Source of the DNA: Streptococcus infantis SK970
Lineage (GTDB): Bacteria; Bacillota; Bacilli; Lactobacillales; Streptococcaceae
Assembly: GCA_000223255.2 (NCBI GenBank)
Contig: AFUT01000008.1
Location: forward strand, 62,001-126,000
DNA: 64,000 nucleotides
Direction of reading: 5' to 3'
In this document: one piece after another, positions 9,581-19,714 of the stretch
Position numbering within the stretch: position 1 is the first letter of the stretch
Layout: every line of letters starts with the position of its first letter
Made by a program: the position numbers and the translations under genes
The notes under the pieces: generated by a model
The model's input: only the letters and a program-made list of their open reading frames with translations
What the model was told of the DNA's origin: nothing
Database searches by the model: none

Positions 9581-12500
9581 TAAATTCCCTCCCTTGCATA
9601 AATTGATCCATGATTTTTATAAGTAGATAGTGAGATTTTATCGCCATCTAAGTAGGTGTCTGAAGGCTTTTCAAGTATAGCAGTAAGGATTTTTTCTAAA
9701 CTTGACCTTAGAATCGCTATCTCAGACACTACTTCTGCCATATCTTGACCATTGTTTACGTTCTTATCACGTACTACGATATTTTGTTGAGCTTGTTCCA
9801 TTTCACGTAGAAATTTTGCATCACTTGGAATACCAATACCATTCGCATACTTAGGAATTCCCATGCTACTCATTAAGCGTTTTGTCTTATCTGCTCGTAA
9901 GACTTTTGAACCTCTAGGAAGTGGTAGTAATACATCTCTACCCTCTGGAATAAAGCTTCGTCCATCTGGTAGTGTAACCATTTCCTTATAGGTGCTGTTT
10001 CTTTGGTCATTGACCACTGCAAGTCCACCTGGGTGGTAATTCGTACCATGAGCGTGCTTACTTGCAAAAACGTTGGTGAAGAAATTACCCGTTACGCTGT
10101 CAATCCAGCTCCTGATTCCTGAAAGAACTCCAGAAGCATTATCTTGTGCGTTGATAGTAACTGTCTTGTCTTGAATACTGTTTACACCAGATTGAACTTG
10201 ACTTACTGTTCCTTGTGTGCTATTTTGAGCAAAAATATTGACTGGTGTATATTGTTTAATTGAATTGATTGCTCCACTTGTTTCTGAACGTACACCTGAA
10301 GTTTGGTCAGCTGCAAACAAGTTGATAGGAGCTTCTTGTTTCGGAGAATTCACACTTACGATTGCACTTCCAACTGCAACCCCTGTATTATCTACTGCAT
10401 CCAATGACTTAGTTTCAGCTGTAGCAAGATTCCAAGCTGCCATTTTATCGATTGATAATTGAGTAAAATACAAAGCATCATTTGGATTTACTAACAAATC
10501 TTTTGTAAATGGAGTTATTGCGTTCCAATTCTTCAAAGATTCTGTAGATCGAGATACCGCATTCCTGAAGCTTTTATCTGTGGCAAGCAACTCTTTTTGT
10601 TTTGGAGTTAATGCTTCATAGTTTGTGAGAGCTTTTGTTGCTTCGTCTGCCTTGCTCATAATGTCAGTATTCTTTAAAAGAAGTTCCTTGACCTCTGCTG
10701 GCATATCGTTCCAAATCTTGAGGTTTTTCTCACTATCAAATATTGCTTGTAAACCTGCTTGATTCTTAACGATGACTTGTTTTCTTCCAGGCTCATGTCT
10801 TTCCATTTGCCTGACTCTACAAGTGCTTCAGCGATAGTTACACGAGCGTTTGAATTGATATCAGCAGTTTTAGCAATGAACTGTAATTGTTCCCAGCCTT
10901 CTGCAGATTTAGAAGCTTCACCGATGACTTCCTTAACATTTGACTTGACTTGAAAATTACCATTCTTGTCAATATTACCAACTAACAACGACCAAGCATC
11001 ATTAGCTTCTTTGACTTCCTTGCTCATTTCACTTGTATAGTTTGCAAGGATGCTATGAGAATTACCTACTTTTTGAGATGCTTCTGATGCCTTACGTCCG
11101 ATTTCTTCATAAGATAAACCGTACTCTTCTAAGGCTTTCTTAGCTTCTTCCCAATAGTTCCAACTTTGACCAGTTCTGGACTTAACTTTTTCATCCAGGT
11201 TCTTCATAACTTGATAATACTTGCTTCCTAAAGCTTCCATAGTTTGAGTATGGTTTGCTTCAAGTTCTTGCATTTTCTTGTTATAAGTTTCTTGGTCAAT
11301 AGCTTTTCCGTCTAATAACTCTTTTAACTCATCTTTGGATGTTTCGTAGAGTTTTTTCTCTTCATCCAAGGCTTGTTTTAAAACATCTTTAGTATGTTTT
11401 AATTGAGTTTCGTTTAGACTTCCAATTTCTCCATTCAATGCTTGTAGTGCTGCTTTTTGTTGATCAGCAGATAAGCTCATCATTGAAAGTTTAGCCTTAA
11501 TCATCTCGTTTTGGTTATTTAAGATGATTTCTTTTCTTCTTGAGAAAACTTGCTGGCATCACCATTATGTCGTTGGTAAATTTCATTGATTTGGTTCATC
11601 ATCGTTTCTGTATTTGAAACAATTTGACCATTTCTTTCTTTAGCTTGGGCTATCTGTTCTGCACTCAGACCCCATTTAGAGCCCAATTCTTCCATTCTTT
11701 GGTTGCTTTGGTCTGCTGCTGCTTGAATGTCTTCATAGAGCTTTTTAAAAGCTCCTGAAACTTTCTCTACATCTCCAGCGTGAGTTCCAAAGTTTGCGAC
11801 TGCTGTACTTGTTTCATCAACTGTCTTCTGGAAGTTTCTCAACTCGCCTCTTGCAGTGTCATTTAACTGCGAGCCGAACTCTTCAGTCTTGATTCTTGCT
11901 TTATCTTTCTCATTCCCAAGGTAGGCAAGGCCTGCAGTTGCTAAGGCAATAGTACCGATTGTCAACCCTAAAGGATTTGTAAGCAAACTCATAGATGTTC
12001 CTAGCAATCCTACAGATGATGAAGCGGATGCCGTAGCAGTTCCAAGCGATGCTGCGCCTGAACTTGCAAGTTGGAATGCAGATGTTAGATTTCCAGTTGT
12101 TTTAAAAGCTTGGAAAGTCTTAGCCATTAAGGATAAACCACCAACCGCTTTACCTGTTCCTTTTGTCAACCAACCTAAAGCTTGAGTTAAGTTTCCAATA
12201 ATACCAATACCTTTACCAAATATTGATAGCGCTGGTCCAGCTCCTGCTGCTAAAGCACCCCATTTTAGGATGTTTCTTTGTTGTTCCTCAGACATCGAGC
12301 TAAACTGTTTTGCCATTTTAGCCAATGTCTCAATCCAAGGTTTGCCTGCTTTCAAACCGTCTCGTAGCGCCTTTAATAGAGGCCCACCAAACTCAATAGC
12401 CAGGTCGGTAATTTGGTTTTTAAACATCTTTAATTGAGACTCAGTAGTCTCATAACGTTTATTCGCTTCATTGGTTAAGGCAGTATTTTCTTTCCACGCT

Positions 12501-13827
12501 TGGTTAGAACGTGCGACTGCTGCACCCATCTTGTCTGATGACAAAGCTAAGGATTTAAGCATATTTCCTTGCCTAATACCTGTCATGCCTAACTTCATCA
12601 AGATAGCATCCATATTTGCGCCTTTTTCGTGCGCTGTGTTAAGGCCTTTGATAAATGATTGTAAAGCTTCAGCAGGCTTTTCTTTCCAGGCTTGTTGGAA
12701 CTCTTCTGATGTTGTTCCTGCTACTTTAGCAATCAATGCAAGGTCATCTGCTGAATCCTTTGTAGTCAATGAAACTGCATTACCAATAGCTGTAAGAGTT
12801 TGAGTCATGGCAGTACCACCTGCTTCTGCTTCAATACCCACACTACTCATAGCAGTTGCAAGACCTAAGATTTCTGGAGCAGTTAGTCCAGCTAGTTTCC
12901 CACCTGCTGCTAAACGATTAGACATCTCTACAATGTCTTTTTCAGTTGTAGCAAAGTTATTACCAAGGTCAACCACGGATGCACCGAATCGAGAATAATC
13001 GTCCGATGTTAAACCTAGAATGTTTGCAATCTTGGCAATGGCTGTCGCAGCATCTTCAGCACTCAAGTTGGTTGATTCTCCCATGTCAATCATGGTACGT
13101 GAGAATTTAAGGATATCGTCCGCCTTAATACCAAGCTGACCTGCTACTTCTGCTACGTTTGCGATTTGAACTGCGCTTGCTGGCAATTCTTTAGCCATTT
13201 GACGAATACCGTCTGACAAGTTTTTATAAGATACTGTGGCAGTTTCATCTACTGTCTTTTTAACTCCAGCAAATGCAGATTCATAGTCGATTGCTGCTTT
13301 AGTAATCAAACCTACACTTGCAACTAACGGAGCAGTTAATCCAGTAGTTAACTTTCCGCCAAGCGTTGAAACATTATCTCCAAACGCTTTAATCTTATCT
13401 CCACCCTTAATCAAGCCATCTCCTAGCTTGTTTATACGAGTGGCGAAACTATTTTCTTTACCTACCGCAATCAATGCTTGTTCAACACGTCTAAGTTGTC
13501 CTTCCATTGCTGCTAACTTAGCATTTTCACGCTCAATATCTGCAGCTGCTTTATCGAACTTAGCAGTGCCTGGTTCGAGTTTATCAAAACTCTTTTTCAT
13601 TTCATCCAAGACCTTTTTTGTGATCCAATCGCTTGTCCTAAAGTCTTGTATTTTGCTTGTAGTAAGTCTGTGTTTTTTCCATTATCTTTCAGAGAACTAT
13701 CTAGCGCCTTAACATTGCTTTGGAAATACTTCACTGCATTCTTAGCACCGTTAAGTGTAGGATTAAATTTTGATACGTCCAGCCCTAGCTCAATATACAT
13801 TTGTCCTAGTGGCGTTCCACCTGCCAT
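9580..13827 (-). CDS. Tail tape measure protein, three frameshifts
   Basis: Start ATG 13827 with AAAGGAGGA upstream (MAGGTPLGQMYIELGLDVSKF). The product reads on through three frames: SQKK/VLDEMKKSFDKL at about 13614-13619, SQEEK/EIILNNQNEMIK at about 11532-11535, and SLEEK/QVIVKNQAGLQ at about 10780-10783. Each break is an A run short by one base; adding three bases gives 1416 residues. It has the phage TMP core (GVKKTVDETATVSYKNLSDGIRQMAKELP at about 130-160), hydrophobic patches and long coiled coils. TMP length sets tail length, so this predicts a long flexible tail. Confidence 0.9.
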
Positions 13828-13842
13828 TCCAATCCTCCTTTT

Positions 13843-14036
13843 TTAAATTGTTTCCAGAAAGTCAGCTAGGTCCATTACTTCTTCTTTCTTAGCTGATTCT
13901 GTTTCGCCAATAACTCCCATTAAATCCTCCCAACTCGTATCCATGACATCACGAATACTCATACCGTATGGACCTTCAGTAGCTTGTTTGACGAATCCGT
14001 AGAACCTTTTTAGCGCTTCCTTTGGTTCTATTTTCT
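13843..14036 (-). CDS. Second tail assembly chaperone segment, made by -1 ribosomal frameshift
   Basis: No start codon with a ribosome site precedes this 64-codon open stretch (EKIEPKEALKRFYGFVKQATEGPYGMSIRDVMDTSWEDLMGVIG at the start, ending DLADFLETI). It follows the first chaperone in the -1 frame, directly after a slippery heptamer, and has the size and place of the T part of the G/GT chaperone pair that lies before the tape measure in lambda-like phages. Start given is the first codon after the slip. Confidence 0.75.
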
Positions 14037-14321
14037 CCCCTTTGGGTCAACATCACCAATGAGATGAGAGTAAATGTCTGTGAAAACTGCAAAGATGTCA
14101 GCCATATCAGTGAATTCTAGCAACTCATCCACTTCCACATCTTCAAACAATGAAGCAATGAACTCTAACTGTTTATCTAGTTTTTCTACTTCAGACAAAT
14201 CATCGTTTAAAGCTTCATTCATGATCAGGTAGTTACGATAATCTTTAGTAGTGATTTCCTTACTAGTCTTTTGAACATCTTGTCCTTTTTCATTTTTAAT
14301 TAAAAATTTAACCGTAGCCAT
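14028..14321 (-). CDS. Tail assembly chaperone (gpG-like)
   Basis: 97 residues, acidic and helical: MATVKFLIKNEKGQDVQKTSKEITTKDYRNYLIMNEALN at the start. Small acidic proteins of this type between the major tail protein and the tape measure coat the tape-measure protein while the tail forms. Its last codons contain the slippery sequence that yields the longer GT-like product. Separated from the major tail gene by a terminator, so the chaperone is probably made at a lower level. Confidence 0.78.
   Translation of the reverse strand: MATVKFLIKNEKGQDVQKTSKEITTKDYRNYLIMNEALNDDLSEVEKLDKQLEFIASLFEDVEVDELLEFTDMADIFAVFTDIYSHLIGDVDPKGRK
14037..14043 (-). promoter_or_regulatory. Slippery heptamer A AAG GGG for programmed -1 frameshift
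   Basis: On the minus strand the 0-frame codons CCA AAG GGG AGA AAA TAG contain A-AAG-GGG, which fits X-XXY-YYZ. A -1 slip here joins ...GDVDPKG to EKIEPKEALK and avoids the stop five codons later. The site is where siphophages place the G/GT frameshift. Confidence 0.75.
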
Positions 14322-14340
14322 ATTCTTTCCTTTCTAGAAA

Positions 14341-14370
14341 TAAGATAAAAAGAGAGCTTGCGCTCTCTTT
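14341..14370 (-). terminator. Attenuating terminator after the major tail protein
   Basis: Stem AAAGAGAGC/GCTCTCTTT (14349-14357 and 14362-14370) with a 4-base loop, followed on the minus strand by T-rich sequence. It starts directly after the tail-protein stop and would keep tail protein high relative to chaperones and tape measure. Confidence 0.75.
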
Positions 14371-14955
14371 CTACCCTGCAGCAACCATTTTAAGTTGTCC
14401 TTTGAATTTCTTGAGTTTTTCTTCATCCTTACCGATGTACTTGATGTAGTAAAGACCATTAGTGTCTGTGTCGTCACTTGCAATAGCTGAGAAGCTCAAG
14501 CTATCATCTGGAAGTTCTTCTTGTTTGTCTTTGAGGGTTTCAAATTCCTCAGCATCCATTGAGAATTGACCTTTGAAGAAACCAACTTGTGCTTGTGTAC
14601 CATCTGCTGCTTTAGATTCAAGCATAACTGAGCAGTATGGAGCTACTGTGTCAGCACCAATGCCGATGATATCATCCTTGATTGCGTGACCTAGGATTTT
14701 AGCAAGTACAGTTGCAGGGATGTCAACTGCAGTCATTTCCATCTTAACGTCACCAACACCACGGTTTGATACGTGGTAAGCAACGTCACTACCATAGGTT
14801 TTTACTGGATCACTTGCAAGACCTGAAATCTTGGCAGTACGAGTCGCACCTTTACCAGTTTGACCTTCGATTACAAAAAGGTTTTGTCCAAGTGTTGGAG
14901 TAGCATTTCCATCCAACACACGAACTATCATACGTTTAAAACCAACTAATGCCAT
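14371..14955 (-). CDS. Major tail protein (tube subunit)
   Basis: 194 residues, soluble, beta-rich. Begins MALVGFKRMIVRVLDGNATP; contains KISGLASDPVKTYGSDVAYHVSNRGVGDVKMEM and ends YYIKYIGKDEEKLKKFKGQLKMVAAG in the phi13/TP901-type tail-tube family found in staphylococcal and streptococcal siphophages. Polymerises into the tail tube around the tape measure. Followed by a terminator, as expected for a highly expressed structural gene. Confidence 0.83.
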   Translation of the reverse strand: MALVGFKRMIVRVLDGNATPTLGQNLFVIEGQTGKGATRTAKISGLASDPVKTYGSDVAYHVSNRGVGDVKMEMTAVDIPATVLAKILGHAIKDDIIGIGADTVAPYCSVMLESKAADGTQAQVGFFKGQFSMDAEEFETLKDKQEELPDDSLSFSAIASDDTDTNGLYYIKYIGKDEEKLKKFKGQLKMVAAG

Positions 14956-14977
14956 TTATAGCACCTCTTTCTTTAAT

Positions 14978-15358
14978 TTAGTATTCTTCATATAGAGCAC
15001 TCTGACCCTTGTAAGTCCGAGCGTCTACGTAGCGTTTGATTTCTGGAATCCATTCATCTAAACCACCTGTGGTTTGATAAAATCCTTGTTCTTCCATAAT
15101 CTTTTCAATTTTTCTTTGGAGTTCTTTACACTCCGTATAGTCAACAGACTCTACATTGACCTGATAGAGAAATGTCTTAGCCAGACTCGTATTACTGCCA
15201 TGAACTGCCTGCATCGGCGGACCAACTGGTCTGATAACGATACTTGGCTCATTATTTGGTAACGAGTCAGGACGTTTAAAAGATTTAATACTGATTCCAG
15301 CTAAAGACGCATCTTTTTTCAAAGCTTCATAGAGTTCATTAAACTTATCTTTGATCAT
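14978..15358 (-). CDS. Tail terminator/minor tail protein (DUF806-like)
   Basis: 126 residues starting MIKDKFNELYEALKKDASLAG, with EPSIVIRPVGPPMQAVHGSNTSLAKTFLYQVNVESVDY in the middle. Size and position between the gp10-like protein and the major tail protein fit the tail-terminator slot; the DUF806 family of Gram-positive siphophages sits here. It would cap the growing tail. Role inferred from position and family resemblance. Confidence 0.65.
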   Translation of the reverse strand: MIKDKFNELYEALKKDASLAGISIKSFKRPDSLPNNEPSIVIRPVGPPMQAVHGSNTSLAKTFLYQVNVESVDYTECKELQRKIEKIMEEQGFYQTTGGLDEWIPEIKRYVDARTYKGQSALYEEY

Positions 15359-15772
15359 CTAAAAACCTCCTATCTTCAAATGACTAGCCATTCTGTATTT
15401 GTAGATTTTAGCATGAGCCTCTGAAAAGCGTCTAATTACACCAAAACCTCTTGGATGTGGATTCTTGCTATATCCAAACTCATTCAAGTGAACCAAGCGC
15501 CATCGAGAACCCTCACCGAAACCGATTTTCACAACAGGAACGCCAGCTGCAAGACCCGTCACACGCCCAACAGTAGCACTTTCAATAGTGTCTCCTTTAT
15601 CTTTATAGACTTGCAAAGCACCTTTAAACTCTTCTAGAGTCTCATTTGCGACTGCCTTCAAGGCTTGACTTGTAGCACGTTTGACCTTTGTGCCACCAAG
15701 ACGGGCTTCAAGGTTTCTAAGAACATCGTCAAAGCCTCTTAATTCTGCTCCACTAGACATCTTGACCACCAC
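15359..15772 (-). CDS. HK97 gp10-like tail completion protein
   Basis: 137 residues. GFDDVLRNLEARLGGTKVKRATSQALKAVANETLEEFKGALQ is typical of the HK97 gp10/minor tail family, followed by a basic stretch with HLNEFGYSKNPHPRGFGVIRRFSEA, the conserved HxxEFG-like part. Acts at the head-tail interface. It overlaps the head-closure gene by 20 bases and abuts the tail-terminator gene. Confidence 0.75.
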   Translation of the reverse strand: MVVKMSSGAELRGFDDVLRNLEARLGGTKVKRATSQALKAVANETLEEFKGALQVYKDKGDTIESATVGRVTGLAAGVPVVKIGFGEGSRWRLVHLNEFGYSKNPHPRGFGVIRRFSEAHAKIYKYRMASHLKIGGF

Positions 15773-16145
15773 CGATAATAACTATCAAAAAATCCCGATT
15801 GTCAAAATCAGGACGCACATCGATAATTTGCCATTTTTCACCACTGAGACGACTGTCTCCGACTTCGACAAAATGCTCATTCTTCGGCTGATAATCAGAC
15901 AAAGGATCACGAATTTTCAGAGTCATCTTAGCTTTCATAGACTTACCAGTCGCAATCTCGATATCTTTAAAGCTAGGAGAGTAAACTTGCCCCATCGTAA
16001 AGAAAGCCTCCTCGTGACTCACATCACGACCATGAAGCCCCTCCTCGACTTTAGAAGTATAGAAAGTCAAGGGGGTTCTCAGGTCTCCGTTTTTAGCCTC
16101 TGGCTTTTTATATCGATAGCTGGGACGATTAGTCTGATAGGACAT
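15753..16145 (-). CDS. Phage head closure (head-tail adaptor) protein
   Basis: 130 residues, beta-rich (MKAKMTLKIRDPLSDYQPKNEHFVEVGDSRLSGEKWQIIDVRPDFDNRDFLIVIIGG in the second half). The pattern of a small beta-barrel with a late 'W-I-I-D-V' strand fits SPP1 gp16-type stoppers. Overlaps the next upstream gene by 17 bases. It closes the filled head and docks the tail. Confidence 0.7.
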   Translation of the reverse strand: MSYQTNRPSYRYKKPEAKNGDLRTPLTFYTSKVEEGLHGRDVSHEEAFFTMGQVYSPSFKDIEIATGKSMKAKMTLKIRDPLSDYQPKNEHFVEVGDSRLSGEKWQIIDVRPDFDNRDFLIVIIGGGQDV

Positions 16146-16305
16146 CAGACATTGTTACTTCTGATTGTTTGTCTTCCCATTCAACAAAGCCAGGAAGCGC
16201 CCCATTGATTTCATCAAAGCGCTCTTTTGTCGCTTCAAATTCTTGGCCAACAGAGCGAAATACCCCTTCTTTGAGGTCATAGAAACCTTTTAAAACCTTA
16301 ATCAT
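16129..16305 (-). CDS. Small phage head-region protein, function unknown
   Basis: 58 residues from ATG 16305 (GGAGG 6 bases upstream), MIKVLKGFYDLKEGVFRSVGQEFEATKERFDEINGALPGF in the first two thirds, then an acidic tail. The open frame extends to 16332, but the ribosome site favours the inner start. The YDLKEG...ATKERFDEIN pattern recurs in small siphophage proteins beside the head-tail connector. It overlaps both neighbours. Confidence 0.6.
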   Translation of the reverse strand: MIKVLKGFYDLKEGVFRSVGQEFEATKERFDEINGALPGFVEWEDKQSEVTMSDVLSD

Positions 16306-16588
16306 GTTTTTCCTCCAATTTGTAATTTTCAAGAGATAGCGCCATTAAATCCCCCCGGAAGTTATCGTAAAAGAACTCCACTTGGTCATTATAGACGTAT
16401 CTAGCACGCTCCAAAATTAACTCTCGAACTCGTGGTTCAGTTGGATACTGACTACCAACAAGGCTAAGGATGTTAGCTTCAGAGCTTTCCAACATCCGTG
16501 AGAGGTTTTCGTCCTCTCCACTATGAAAAATCCTCATCCGCTCCTTAAAAGATTTAAGGAGTGGATGAAGTTCTACTTCTGAAGTCAT
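16298..16588 (-). CDS. gp6-like head-tail connector protein
   Basis: 96 residues, all-helical: MTSEVELHPLLKSFKERMRIF, SRMLESSEANILSLVGSQYP, RVRELILERARYVYNDQVEFFYDNFRGDL. This repeated-helix pattern ending with RARYVYND is typical of HK97 gp6-like connectors that bind under the portal ring. Placed directly after the capsid gene. Confidence 0.75.
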   Translation of the reverse strand: MTSEVELHPLLKSFKERMRIFHSGEDENLSRMLESSEANILSLVGSQYPTEPRVRELILERARYVYNDQVEFFYDNFRGDLMALSLENYKLEEKHD

Positions 16589-16603
16589 GATCTAACCCCT
16601 AAA

Positions 16604-17725
16604 TTAAGCTTGAGGGAGTTGTAAATTCCAAACTGCAGCTGTCTTTTCATCATGAGCCTTACCGTAAGCGAATTGCTTAGCAGTATAAAGGTTCAGGTCT
16701 TCCAAAGCATAGGTTTCTGTGTAACGGCCAAGTGAAATACCACCACCGACAAAAGCATCGTAGCGACCTTTGACAAATGTAGTGACTTTACCAGCTGTCT
16801 GAGCCACAGATTCAACCAAGATAAGGTTGAATGGCATAGCTGTGATATAAACAGCTTGAGCGTTCAATGAAGTGTATTGTTTCTTCACATCCCAAGCGTC
16901 GGCTGTATTAACAACCATTACAAGGTTACCTTCTACTGCAACTGGAGTTTTTCCATCTTCTTTAACAGAGTGATGTTTGTAAACCTTTGTCAATTCTTTG
17001 ACTACGGTAGCTGAGTCAGCAAAAGTCAACTTAGTAGTTTGAGCTGTTTTTTCAGCATAAGTTGTCTGATCTCCAGAAACAGTTCCAGTAAGAGTACGAG
17101 AAAGACCGATAGGTTTATTGTCCCCATCACCGTTCAAGAAAGCAGCTTCAAGGGCAGCCGCAAAGGCTTCTGTAATTTGTGCAGAAACAAATTTTTGCAA
17201 CCAAGCTGGACCAAATTTTTCAGCATCTTTTGGAATTACAACGAAAGCAGTCAATTTGTGTTGAATTGCTTCTTCATCGTTGAATTCTTGTTTGAGCTGC
17301 CCTTGGATTTCTGAATTGATTTTACCCCAAACAGCTTGACCAGTTTGCTCTGATTTAAGGAATTTCAAACGGATACCAGCATTTTTAAGGCCAATATGTT
17401 GAAGGAGCGGACGTGCCATAACCATATCTTCAAAGATACGGTCGATTGTTTCTTGTGGGAATAGTTTTTCAACTCCCTTAGGTGCAGCTTTCTCGATGTT
17501 ATTGAAGAACTCACGAGCTTCTGCAGTCAGCTTAGCATCGTATGGATTCAAAGTTGAAACTTCTTCACGAGCAGCATCACGAGCTTGAGCCATCATTTCA
17601 TTTGTCATGGACTCGATCATGTCATTGTATAGCTTCGCTTGCTCTTCTTGAGGTGCACCATTTGCTACGGCATCCAAAAATGCCTGACGTTGTTTTTCAA
17701 ATTGGTTAGATAATTGAATTGTCAT
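16604..17725 (-). CDS. Major capsid protein, HK97 fold
   Basis: 373 residues from ATG 17725 (AAAGGA upstream). The same frame is open to 17860, but the extra 45 residues are basic, unlike the family, and lack a ribosome site. Begins MTIQLSNQFEKQRQAFLDAV; the first ~100 residues are a coiled-coil delta (scaffold) domain (ESMTNEMMAQARDAAREEV), the part the neighbouring protease removes. The rest has RPLLQHIGLKNAG, AFAAALEAAFLNGDGDNKPIGL and FVGGGISLGRYTETYALEDLN, all phage_capsid hallmarks. Confidence 0.93.
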   Translation of the reverse strand: MTIQLSNQFEKQRQAFLDAVANGAPQEEQAKLYNDMIESMTNEMMAQARDAAREEVSTLNPYDAKLTAEAREFFNNIEKAAPKGVEKLFPQETIDRIFEDMVMARPLLQHIGLKNAGIRLKFLKSEQTGQAVWGKINSEIQGQLKQEFNDEEAIQHKLTAFVVIPKDAEKFGPAWLQKFVSAQITEAFAAALEAAFLNGDGDNKPIGLSRTLTGTVSGDQTTYAEKTAQTTKLTFADSATVVKELTKVYKHHSVKEDGKTPVAVEGNLVMVVNTADAWDVKKQYTSLNAQAVYITAMPFNLILVESVAQTAGKVTTFVKGRYDAFVGGGISLGRYTETYALEDLNLYTAKQFAYGKAHDEKTAAVWNLQLPQA

Positions 17726-17741
17726 TCTGTTTTTTCCTTTC

Positions 17742-18524
17742 TTAAAACATAAAAAGACCGAACCCTTTAGGAACAGCCTTGTTTGTGCTATTTTCTGGAC
17801 TTTCTGGAAAATTGAATCTCTTCTGTAGAAATTCGCTATTTTCGAAAGCCTCTTTTTCAATTTGTATATCTGGTAGTTTAGCTTCTAGCTTTTCAGCTAC
17901 CAGTTCAGCAATTTTATCGATATCAGGAGTCATTGCTGACCTCATTTTCTCGATAAAATCACTTGGAATCATAGGAGTTTCACTCGCAACCAAAGTCGGA
18001 GCGACTTCATTTGTAAACATAATCTTGTCTACAAAACCGTGATTCAAAGCTGATTCAGCATCAAACCAGGTAGTCTTGTTCATCAATCCAAGCAGGTCAT
18101 CAAGTGCCTTGCCAGTCTTATGAACATAGGCGCTAGCAATAGATTTGTTAAACCCTTCTAGTACCCCAGCCTCATGAAGCAAGACATTATGGTCTCCGTT
18201 TACTTGCGTTGAAACATTATGGATCATGATTTGGGCAGTCGGACTGATTTCAACCGTATCTCCTGCCATTGCAATCACGCTTGCTGCGCTTGCTGCAATA
18301 CCGACAATCTTCACGGTCACGTCACCAGGATACGAGCGTAGAGCAGTATAGATTTCACTACCAGCATAAACATCTCCACCACCAGAATTGATATGAACCT
18401 CAATCGGTTCACCACTATCAGGAAGGACGACATCTTTCGGAGCGGTTGCGTCCCACTCAAGCCAATCGTAAAGCCATCTGTCATTATTTGATACAATCGT
18501 ACCCTTAATTTGAATTACTTTCAT
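17742..18524 (-). CDS. Head maturation protease, ClpP (S14) family
   Basis: 260 residues from ATG 18524; a GTG at 18536 is also possible but abuts its GGAGG. ClpP signatures are present: INSGGGDVYAGSEIYTAL, nucleophile serine in GIAASAASVIAMAGD and catalytic histidine in AQIMIHNVS, with a later Asp in TTWFDAESALNHGFVD. The C-terminal third is helical and charged. It cleaves the delta domain from the capsid protein during head maturation. Overlaps the portal gene by 20 bases. Confidence 0.9.
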   Translation of the reverse strand: MKVIQIKGTIVSNNDRWLYDWLEWDATAPKDVVLPDSGEPIEVHINSGGGDVYAGSEIYTALRSYPGDVTVKIVGIAASAASVIAMAGDTVEISPTAQIMIHNVSTQVNGDHNVLLHEAGVLEGFNKSIASAYVHKTGKALDDLLGLMNKTTWFDAESALNHGFVDKIMFTNEVAPTLVASETPMIPSDFIEKMRSAMTPDIDKIAELVAEKLEAKLPDIQIEKEAFENSEFLQKRFNFPESPENSTNKAVPKGFGLFMF

Positions 18525-19656
18525 CTTCTTTCTCACCTCCTTTCTCTAACTGTTCACCAAGTTGGTAGTTTTTGGTGATGAGGAATTTATCGCCACCAGG
18601 GACAGATTCTAAGCCAAGTTCAGAGCGCACCTCGTTTCGAGTCATTGCTCCAGAAGAAATAAGCTTATCAATGCTTCCAGCGAGTGCAAACTTATCTCTC
18701 TGACCTTCGCCAATGATTACAAATAGATTATTGCGCTCGTATTGCCGTCTTGATACTAAAGCAAAATTAAGCCCATCACTCATTTTCTTAACAAGTGATT
18801 GGTAGCAATAACTATTAAACATTTTTTGGCTATTTTCCAGATTGGCCATGTCGCCATGAATTAAAGCTGTTGGAATCCCTAAGACGTCAGCGACCTCATC
18901 ATCAAATTGCCGACGAAGTTTCTTCAACTCATCAACAGAAATATTTGAAGTCCCTGTTGTATTCGTATGCTCAGAATATTCCATTCCATCTTGAGCTGGA
19001 ACAATGGCAATTGTTTTAGTGCTAAATGATTTAAAAAGACCATCAGCATAGGATTGGAGTTTGTCACGCATCTGCTTGTCAAAACTCCCATTGTTTTTGG
19101 TTTTCAGAGTTCCTCTGATTTGGTTATTCCTAGCCAAGGCCTCGACCAAACGAGTGTGCAACTTCTCGTAATCAGCAAATAAGTCAGAAATATAATCTTG
19201 CAGTCGATTATTGTTGTACTGTAAGAAAATCACTTCACTCATCCGAAAACGCTTCTCAAATGTGAAACCTCTACAAGTTACAAACTCAAACACATCATCA
19301 TAAACAGCATATTTAGTCCGTGTGTAAGAGTCAGCAACAAGCAACTGGTCATCCGTTGTAAGAAAGATTAGGACCTCATTCTTAGTGATCAACCGATAGA
19401 CGACCTTTTGCCAAAAATCTGACGCAGACTCATTTTTGTTTGGCCTTACATTCAGCAAATAGTCCCAATCAGAAGGCTTAGCCTTACCGTTTTCTTGATA
19501 CTTAAATGCTGACTTAGCAAAAATCCGAGCGATGAACTCAGCTGACTTATCAATCGCTAAGCTTTTGAGTTGCAGATTTCCAAACATCCGCTCAAGATCC
19601 TCGAACTCAAACCCAACCTCTGGCACTTCACGCTTAAATAAATTCAGTAACCCCAA
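18505..19656 (-). CDS. Phage portal protein, HK97 family
   Basis: 383 residues; the start is a TTG at 19656 behind AAAGGAGG. MGLLNLFKREVPEVGFEFED is followed by FIARIFAKSAFKYQENGKAKPSDWDYLLNVRPNKNESASDFW (N-terminal clip and LLNVRPN motif) and the helical stem LKKLRRQFDDEVADVLGIPTALIHGDMANLENSQKMF. These are standard portal features. Forms the dodecameric gate at the packaging vertex and the terminase docking site. Confidence 0.92.
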   Translation of the reverse strand: MGLLNLFKREVPEVGFEFEDLERMFGNLQLKSLAIDKSAEFIARIFAKSAFKYQENGKAKPSDWDYLLNVRPNKNESASDFWQKVVYRLITKNEVLIFLTTDDQLLVADSYTRTKYAVYDDVFEFVTCRGFTFEKRFRMSEVIFLQYNNNRLQDYISDLFADYEKLHTRLVEALARNNQIRGTLKTKNNGSFDKQMRDKLQSYADGLFKSFSTKTIAIVPAQDGMEYSEHTNTTGTSNISVDELKKLRRQFDDEVADVLGIPTALIHGDMANLENSQKMFNSYCYQSLVKKMSDGLNFALVSRRQYERNNLFVIIGEGQRDKFALAGSIDKLISSGAMTRNEVRSELGLESVPGGDKFLITKNYQLGEQLEKGGEKEDESNSN

Positions 19657-19714
19657 TGCACTTCCTCCTTTCTTTTAATTTCTGCCGACCACCCACCCAA
19701 AATTTATTCTTAGA

